Origin: Planctomycetia bacterium
GTDB lineage: Bacteria > Planctomycetota > Phycisphaerae > Phycisphaerales > SM1A02
DNA length: 10,472 nucleotides
Assembly: GCA_009936695.1 (NCBI GenBank)
Contig: JAACEA010000571.1
Coordinates: 1-10,472 of the forward strand
Direction of reading: 5' to 3'
Under the pieces are notes generated by a model. That model had not been told where the DNA came from and did no database searches. It was given only the letters and a program-made list of their open reading frames with translations. The first letter of the stretch is position 1. Each line of letters begins with the position of its first letter. The position numbers were made by a program, and so were the translations under genes. Shown here piece by piece: positions 6,272 to 10,472 of the stretch.

Positions 6272-6690
6272 CCGCCGCCTCCGATGGCGAACAACGAGAC
6301 AAGCAGCAGCCCCAGCAGGATGATGATCGCCGGCGGCCCCATCCAGAGCAGGAGCACCGCGAGATGCGCGACGCGACGACGTCGGGAGACCGCCGACGGC
6401 TCGGGACGTGGCGGGTCGACCTCGTGGGGCGACGAAGCGTCGTCCTCCTCGAACCCGTCGACGTCGTCCTCCGGGAACGACGCCTGCATCCGCTCCAACA
6501 CCGCCTGAGCCCGGACCAGGTGATCCGCGTCACGAACCCACACCGTCAACGTCGCTTCGAGGAGACCGGGGTAGACCGCTGCGCCGACGCCCGGGGCCAT
6601 GTCGGTCGTCTCGGCCGGGATCCCGGCGGCATGAAGCTCGTCGACGAGTTGGAGTCCGATGACCGGAGGCAGCGTGGCGACGTGTTCCAT
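6268..6690 (-). CDS. DUF2007-like protein with a C-terminal membrane anchor
   Basis: The 140-residue protein has a small alpha/beta N-terminal domain (about 3-70). The pattern is a strand (EHVATLPP), a helix ending in LVDELHAAGIPAE, and a late strand-helix LTVWVRDADHLVRAQAVLERM. This matches the layout of DUF2007, a putative signal-transducing domain; the match is by pattern, so moderate. An acidic, Pro-rich linker (73-98) and an Arg cluster (RRRR, 103-106) lead into a hydrophobic segment at about 108-136. The protein is therefore probably tail-anchored with its domain in the cytoplasm. ATG 6690 is supported by GGGAG five bases upstream. The stop overlaps the ATG of the VOC-SLOG gene, so the two products are made together, perhaps with this one bringing its partner to the membrane (inference). 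Confidence 0.7.
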   Translation of the reverse strand: MEHVATLPPVIGLQLVDELHAAGIPAETTDMAPGVGAAVYPGLLEATLTVWVRDADHLVRAQAVLERMQASFPEDDVDGFEEDDASSPHEVDPPRPEPSAVSRRRRVAHLAVLLLWMGPPAIIILLGLLLVSLFAIGGGG

Positions 6691-6720
6691 GAAGGCTCCC
6701 GAACGGCGAACGGCGGCGCG

Positions 6721-7344
6721 TCAGACGGCTCGCCGGAAGACGCACCACTGAAAGGACTGGACAGCGCCCCACGGCGTCTCGTGAAGTTCCCGCTCCGACG
6801 CCTCCAGGACGAACGCGGGCGAGAAGAGCGCCTCGAGCTCGTCGGCTCCGGCGCGTCGCACCTCGAGATCGCTGCAACGCTCCGGGCCGTCGGGGGCGAA
6901 GCCGCCGACCACGAGGTGGCCGTCCGGACGCACCGCCGTCGCCGCGACGGCGGCATAGCGTTCCCGCCGCTCCACATCATCGAGAAAATGAAGCACCGCC
7001 CGGTCGTGCCAGAGCGAAACCGTCGGCACCGGATCGAGTTCGAGGACGTCGGTGGCGTGACATCGGACCCGGGTGCTCGATTCGATCGAACCGAGCCGGG
7101 TCCGGACCTGGTCCAGCGCGGCGACGGAGACGTCGAGCAGGTGCAGTTCACGCACCCCGCGCACGACGAGTCGATCCGCGAGATGCGATGCACCGCATCC
7201 CACGTCGATCACGTCGTCACCGGCATCGATCCCCAGACGTTCCATGATGGCCAGCGAGATGCGGGGATCCTCCTGGTACCAGCTGACCTCCGCGTGGGCC
7301 TTGCTCGACCAGACGTCGTTCCAGTGTTGCCGGGGCGGATTCAT
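6721..7344 (-). CDS. Class I SAM-dependent methyltransferase
   Basis: The 207-residue protein has the seven-strand methyltransferase core. Motif I is VIDVGCGASHLA (45-56), which holds S-adenosylmethionine. The acid at the end of strand 2 is Asp71 (HLLDVS, 68-73), and the motif IV region reads LWHDRAVLHFL (111-121). The opening HWNDVW...VSWYQEDPRISL is typical of a small methyltransferase family whose substrate is not settled. ATG 7344 has GGAG eight bases upstream. It is the first gene of the packed minus-strand cluster, with 30 bases before the DUF2007-like gene and a 132-base gap upstream that may carry the cluster promoter. Small molecules, including thiol or metalloid compounds, are possible substrates, but nothing in the sequence fixes this. 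Confidence 0.88.
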   Translation of the reverse strand: MNPPRQHWNDVWSSKAHAEVSWYQEDPRISLAIMERLGIDAGDDVIDVGCGASHLADRLVVRGVRELHLLDVSVAALDQVRTRLGSIESSTRVRCHATDVLELDPVPTVSLWHDRAVLHFLDDVERRERYAAVAATAVRPDGHLVVGGFAPDGPERCSDLEVRRAGADELEALFSPAFVLEASERELHETPWGAVQSFQWCVFRRAV

Positions 7345-7370
7345 CGGCGGTACTCCGGGAGGTCCACCGA

Positions 7371-7379
7371 AAGATAGCA
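7371..7379 (-). promoter_or_regulatory. Possible extended -10 element before the methyltransferase cluster
   Basis: The minus strand reads TGCTATCTT, close to an extended -10 (TGnTATAAT), 27 bases before the methyltransferase ATG in the 132-base gap 7345-7476. No good -35 box is visible. Nothing else stands out in this gap, and no clear terminator follows the lipoprotein gene. Confidence 0.3.
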
Positions 7380-7476
7380 GAGGCCGTGCACGGGCCGGGG
7401 CTCGACACGACGCGCCACCGGGATGCTTCGAAGAGATGCGTGCAGGAGACCCGACGCGATGGCCCCGTGCTCCGCT

Positions 7477-7716
7477 TCAGGCCTCGGCCGCCGGCCTGGA
7501 GGACACGCCGGCCCCGTCGAGGATGCGGGTCCGGGTCCGATCGTATTCCGTCTCGTCGATCGCTCCGGAATCCCGGGCCTTCTGAAGATCGATCAACTCC
7601 TGCCCGATCGTGGGACGCTGGAGCTTGGAGTTGTTCCCCACGACGCACCCACCGAGTCCGGCGAGCATGATGGCGGTCGAGGCGAGGGCGAAGCGGCGCG
7701 GGTGATTTCGGTTCAT
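7477..7716 (-). CDS. Small lipoprotein with SHOCT-like tail (copy A)
   Basis: A 79-residue precursor that begins MNRNHPRR. A hydrophobic stretch (9-20) and the lipobox LGGC follow, with Cys24 as the lipidation site. The mature part is about 55 residues. Residues 37-66 (IGQELIDLQKARDSGAIDETEYDRTRTRIL) resemble a SHOCT motif, a short helical oligomerisation unit with a central G-x-I-[TD]-E-x-E-[YF]. The role is unknown; it is probably a periplasmic membrane-anchored protein. Its neighbour 33 bases upstream (copy B) has the same N-terminal MNR.HP.RR and the same tail pattern, so the pair arose by duplication. The ribosome binding site is weak (GGGG nine bases before ATG). Confidence 0.75.
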   Translation of the reverse strand: MNRNHPRRFALASTAIMLAGLGGCVVGNNSKLQRPTIGQELIDLQKARDSGAIDETEYDRTRTRILDGAGVSSRPAAEA

Positions 7717-7749
7717 CGGTCTGTACCCCAGATTTCGATTTCAGAACGG

Positions 7750-8022
7750 TCAGTCGGCGAGTATGAATGAACGGCGGAGTTCGAGGTAGTCGGCTTCGTC
7801 GATCGCCCCGGCGGCACGAGCACGATCCAGATCCTCTATCTCCTCGGATCTCGTCGGCACGCGTTCCCCCGACAGATCATTGGCGGCGACGCAGCCCGGG
7901 CCGACGACGGCGAACAGCATCGAACACGCGACGCCGCTGGCGAGCAGACCCACCTGCGACCATCCGCGATTCCCGTGAATTCCATCGTCCGCGGTTCGAC
8001 GCATCGGGTGACTCCGGTTCAT
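7750..8022 (-). CDS. Small membrane-anchored or lipoprotein-type protein with SHOCT-like tail (copy B)
   Basis: This 90-residue paralogue of copy A starts MNRSHPMRR. It has a longer polar N-region, a hydrophobic segment (24-41) and GPGC with Cys44, a poor lipobox because -3 and -2 are Gly and Pro; it may instead be a simple membrane anchor. The C-terminal helix pair (EEIEDLDRARAAGAIDEADYLEL) matches the SHOCT-like tail of copy A (GAIDE is identical). ATG 8022 is chosen because its N-terminus aligns with that of copy A. A downstream ATG at 8004 has a better ribosome binding site (GGAG, seven bases) and would give 84 residues. A still longer frame, from 8136, has an Arg-rich, unlikely N-terminus. 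The gene follows the atpA terminator, so it probably has its own promoter in 8023-8141, though I see no convincing boxes there. Confidence 0.7.
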   Translation of the reverse strand: MNRSHPMRRTADDGIHGNRGWSQVGLLASGVACSMLFAVVGPGCVAANDLSGERVPTRSEEIEDLDRARAAGAIDEADYLELRRSFILAD

Positions 8023-8141
8023 GATTCCGCGCGGCCTGCGCGGGCCTCGGGTTCGACGAAGCACGACGTTGTTCGGATTCACCCCTCGAGGGTTGCACCT
8101 CCGCCGCCGATTCCCACCGCCGAAGACGGGATTCAACCGAA

Positions 8142-8170
8142 CGCGGCCGCACCCGATGGGTGCGGCCGCG
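8142..8170 (-). terminator. Hairpin terminator downstream of atpA
   Basis: A perfect 13-bp GC-rich stem (8142-8154 with 8158-8170) carries a three-base loop (GAT), and each arm contains GCGGCCGC. On the minus strand TTCGGTTGAAT follows, a modest T-rich tail. It stands 32 bases after the atpA stop and separates the ATP synthase genes from the small lipoprotein pair. Confidence 0.75.
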
Positions 8171-8202
8171 AAGATCGGACGGAACGGGAGGAGGAAGCCT
8201 GC

Positions 8203-9750
8203 TCAGCCGGCCCAGTTGGCCTTGAAGTCCGCACAGGCGGCCTTGAACTCGTCTTCCATGCCCTTGAAGCTCTTCGCCGCGACGAGCTTCTCGCGAACGG
8301 CCGAGCCCTTGCCGCGGAAGTACTCGAGCAGGTCGGTCTCGAAGGCGGCGACCTTCTCGAGATCCACGTCGTCGAGGAATCCCCGAGTGCCCGCGAAGAT
8401 CGAGAGGCACTGGTCGATCACGTTCATCGGCACGAACTGGCCCTGCTTGAGGAGCTCCGCCATCCGCTGGCCCCGCGTCAGCTGACGCTGGGAGGACGGG
8501 TCGAGCTCGGTGCCGAGCTGGGCGAACGCCTCGAGTTCACGGAAGGCCGCGAGGTCGAGTCGAAGCGAACCCGCGATCTCCTTCATCGCCTTGATCTGGG
8601 CGTTGCCACCCACGCGACTCACCGAGATGCCCACGTTGATCGCGGGCCGGATGCCGGCCGCGAACAGTTCGGGCTGGAGGTAGATCTGACCGTCGGTGAT
8701 CGAGATCACGTTGGTCGGGATGTACGCGGAAACATCGCCTTCCTGCGTCTCGATGATCGGAAGCGAGGTGATCGAACCGCCGCCGTTCTCATCCGAGAGC
8801 TTCGTGGCTCGTTCGAGCAGACGACTGTGCAGGTAGAACACGTCGCCGGGATACGCTTCGCGACCGGGAGGACGACGAAGAAGCAGCGAGAGTTCGCGGT
8901 AGGCGACGGCCTGCTTGGAGAGGTCGTCGTACACGCACAGGACGTGCTTGGGCGTCTTGCCCTCCTTGCCCTGCCACATGAAGTGCTCGGCCATCGCGGT
9001 GCCCGAGTAGGGGGCGACGTACTGCATCGGGGCGGGGTCGGAGGCACCGGAGGAGACCACGATGGTGTAGTCCATCGCACCGGCTTCCCGGAGCGAGTCG
9101 ACCACGCTGGCGACGGTGGACTCCTTCTGGCCGACCGCGACGTAGATGCACACCACGGCGTCTTCGGTTCCCCAGAATTCCTTCTGACTGATGATCGCGT
9201 CGAGGCAGACCGCGGTCTTGCCCGTCTTCCGGTCGCCGATGACGAGTTCACGCTGGCCACGGCCCACCGGGATCATCGAGTCGACCGCCTTGATGCCGAA
9301 CTGCATCGGCTCGGTCACCGGCTGTCGAGCGGCGATGCCGGGGGCCACGATGTCGACCTTCCGGGTCTCGGTGGCCGCAAGGGCCGGGCCGCCGTCGATG
9401 GGCTGGCCGAGGGCGTTGACCACGCGGCCGAGGAGGGCCTCGCCCACGGGGACCTCGAGGAGGCGGCCGGTGGAGCGAACGGTGTCGCCTTCGCGGATGC
9501 CGACCGAGGAGCCGTAGAGCACCACGCCGACCGTGTCGGACTCGAGGTTCATCGCCTGGCCCATGACCGTGCCATGCTGGCCCTGGAACTCCAGGAGTTC
9601 GCCGGCCATGACGTTCGAAAGGCCGTAGACACGGGCGATGCCGTCACCCACTTCGACGACCTGGCCGACCTCGGAAATGGACAGTTCGGTCGCGAACTGC
9701 TCGATCTCCTGCTTGATGACGGAGGTGATCTCGTCGGACTTGATCTTCAC
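8203..9750 (-). CDS. atpA: ATP synthase F1 subunit alpha
   Basis: The 515-residue protein is close to the 513 residues of E. coli AtpA. It is the non-catalytic nucleotide-binding subunit of the F1 hexamer on the cytoplasmic side of the membrane. Features in order: N-terminal beta-barrel (about 25-95, with [14 protein letters not shown]), Walker A GDRKTGKT (172-179), Walker B strand HVLCVYDD (269-276), the alpha/beta signature [10 protein letters not shown] (369-378) followed by the arginine finger Arg379 in SRVGG, and a helical C-terminal domain. All key residues are present. GTG 9750 is taken as start because GAGG lies six bases upstream and VKIKSDEIT aligns with the usual N-terminus; the frame upstream shows no homology. 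It follows atpH after 143 bases. A terminator, not atpG, comes next, so the operon ends here. Confidence 0.97.
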   Translation of the reverse strand: MKIKSDEITSVIKQEIEQFATELSISEVGQVVEVGDGIARVYGLSNVMAGELLEFQGQHGTVMGQAMNLESDTVGVVLYGSSVGIREGDTVRSTGRLLEVPVGEALLGRVVNALGQPIDGGPALAATETRKVDIVAPGIAARQPVTEPMQFGIKAVDSMIPVGRGQRELVIGDRKTGKTAVCLDAIISQKEFWGTEDAVVCIYVAVGQKESTVASVVDSLREAGAMDYTIVVSSGASDPAPMQYVAPYSGTAMAEHFMWQGKEGKTPKHVLCVYDDLSKQAVAYRELSLLLRRPPGREAYPGDVFYLHSRLLERATKLSDENGGGSITSLPIIETQEGDVSAYIPTNVISITDGQIYLQPELFAAGIRPAINVGISVSRVGGNAQIKAMKEIAGSLRLDLAAFRELEAFAQLGTELDPSSQRQLTRGQRMAELLKQGQFVPMNVIDQCLSIFAGTRGFLDDVDLEKVAAFETDLLEYFRGKGSAVREKLVAAKSFKGMEDEFKAACADFKANWAG

Positions 9751-9893
9751 GGGAAGCCTCGCAAGGCGCCGGGACCCGGCGCAGTTGTGAAAGTCGTACG
9801 CACCGGGATTCGACCCGGTCTCCTGTGGCCGACGCGAACGCGCCGAACCGTTCCTCACCGCCGATCCTGCGGATCGGCACCCGACGTTCCCGG
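9751..9893 (-). other. Long atpH-atpA spacer with three inverted repeats
   Basis: This 143-base gap lies inside an operon whose genes usually stand much closer. It contains three perfect stems: 9766-9773 with 9775-9782 (GC-rich, centre A, so in RNA a shorter stem with a wider loop), 9802-9807 with 9814-9819, and 9860-9867 with 9871-9878 (GCCGATCC/GGATCGGC, loop TGC). None is followed by a T run, so simple terminators are unlikely. They may stabilise or process the transcript or tune atpA translation (inference). The middle one resembles the T-arm of a tRNA, but no full tRNA can be folded. Confidence 0.5.
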
Positions 9894-10472
9894 TCAATCG
9901 GCCAGGAAGTCGTCCGCTCCCGCCCGGACCCTGCTGGATCCCGCGACGAGGAGCTCCTCGCGCATCCGGCGGAGCTGCCCCCGCACGGAGCCATCGATCA
10001 ACTGGTCGCCGACCCGCAGCACGAGGCCGCCGATCAGCGAATCATCCGCATACTGATGGAAGACCGGCTCCTTGCCGAGCTTCGCCTTGACCTTCTCGCC
10101 GAGCAGCGCGAGCTGGTCCGGGTCGAGTGATCCGTCGACCGTCATGACGTCGCCCTCCCCCCGCCCCATTCGTTCGTTCACGAGCTGGTCGAAGGCCGAG
10201 GTCATCGCACCGAACTCACCGAGCCGGCCCTTGCCGTTCAGGACGAGCATGAACCGAAGCACCAGATCGGACACCCGGCCTTCGAAGATCCGACGCAGGG
10301 CCTCCGCCCGCTTCTCGGAATCGATGATGGGTGATCGAAGGAACTCCGCGACCTCCGCGTCGCCGCGGATCATCTCCGTGATCGCGCTCAGCTCACCGCC
10401 GGTCTCGACGATCTTCTCGTCGCCGCCCGCGGCATCCGCGAGCTCCAGCAGGCTCTGTGCGTAGACGCGAGC
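9894..10472 (-). CDS. atpH: ATP synthase F1 subunit delta, 5' end outside the window
   Basis: The frame is open to the window edge. The first visible residues, [12 protein letters not shown], match the usual N-terminal helix of the family, so probably only about ten residues are missing. 192 residues are visible, against 177 in E. coli AtpH. The delta subunit links the top of the F1 hexamer to the peripheral stalk (subunit b). Typical landmarks are [14 protein letters not shown] in the N-terminal helical domain, [15 protein letters not shown] in the middle, and the C-terminal [25 protein letters not shown], the family signature. The protein ends in ADDFLAD. atpA follows on the same strand, as in standard operon order. 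Confidence 0.93.
   Translation of the reverse strand, partial: ARVYAQSLLELADAAGGDEKIVETGGELSAITEMIRGDAEVAEFLRSPIIDSEKRAEALRRIFEGRVSDLVLRFMLVLNGKGRLGEFGAMTSAFDQLVNERMGRGEGDVMTVDGSLDPDQLALLGEKVKAKLGKEPVFHQYADDSLIGGLVLRVGDQLIDGSVRGQLRRMREELLVAGSSRVRAGADDFLAD

Noticed and set aside
8083..8092. Palindrome CCCTCGAGGG upstream of the copy B lipoprotein gene
   Set aside because: Ten bases of palindrome are easily met by chance in GC-rich DNA, and no promoter boxes surround it.
9790..9893. A complete tRNA gene in the atpH-atpA spacer
   Set aside because: Only a T-arm-like hairpin is present; the loop is one base short and no acceptor, D-arm or anticodon arm can be paired around it.
9751..9897. ATG-started 49-residue extension of AtpA
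   Set aside because: The extension has no resemblance to AtpA N-termini, overlaps the end of atpH and crosses the hairpins; GTG 9750 has a proper ribosome binding site.
7975..10056. A 693-residue open frame on the plus strand opposite atpA
   Set aside because: It lies antisense to the unmistakable atpA, has no recognisable domain and is rich in His, Asp and Arg as expected for a shadow frame of GC-rich coding DNA.

Overview
The window is GC-rich bacterial DNA whose codons end mostly in G or C. It is densely packed with genes on both strands, and most have a GGAG-type ribosome binding site 5-8 bases before the start. A GAF/SpoIIE-type phosphatase, a specialised NusG-like protein, a VOC-SLOG fusion and small lipoproteins beside an ATP synthase gene recall Planctomycetota (perhaps Phycisphaerae-like). 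This placement is a guess from style and gene content; no rRNA or other decisive marker is present. I see no transposase, integrase, CRISPR array or phage gene.

Layout. (1) 2-853, plus: the 3' part of an unrecognised protein with a Tyr/Asp-rich tail, closed by a strong hairpin terminator (885-918) that it shares with the convergent gene. (2) 952-1401, minus: a cytosine deaminase of the yeast FCY1 type. It is divergent from (3) a plus-strand pair at 1507-3404, a GAF plus PPM/SpoIIE serine phosphatase followed 11 bases later by a NusG/RfaH-like elongation factor. The 105-base divergent spacer holds a palindrome that could be an operator. (4) 3412-7344, minus: six closely packed genes read right to left. 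They encode a SAM methyltransferase, a DUF2007-like membrane-anchored protein, a VOC-SLOG fusion protein, a 2Fe-2S ferredoxin, a four-helix membrane protein and a UDP-sugar 4-epimerase. The middle joints are translationally coupled (ATGA overlap, then TGA-A-ATG). (5) 7477-8022, minus: two related small membrane-anchored or lipoprotein-type proteins with SHOCT-like tails. (6) 8142-10472, minus: the end of an ATP synthase operon, atpH (cut by the window edge) and atpA, closed by a hairpin terminator.

How the genes work together. AtpH and AtpA are F1 subunits. A terminator follows atpA where atpG normally stands, so this ATP synthase operon looks split. The phosphatase and NusG-like gene probably form a regulatory operon. 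NusG paralogues of this kind often control polysaccharide operons, and the converging gene encodes a nucleotide-sugar epimerase, but a link here is inference.

The least conventional part is 4975-7344. A one-frame fusion of a VOC (glyoxalase-like) domain to a SLOG/LOG-like nucleotide-binding domain is coupled to a 2Fe-2S ferredoxin and sits behind a tail-anchored DUF2007-like protein and a methyltransferase. I do not know a described system with this composition, and its function cannot be read from sequence alone.
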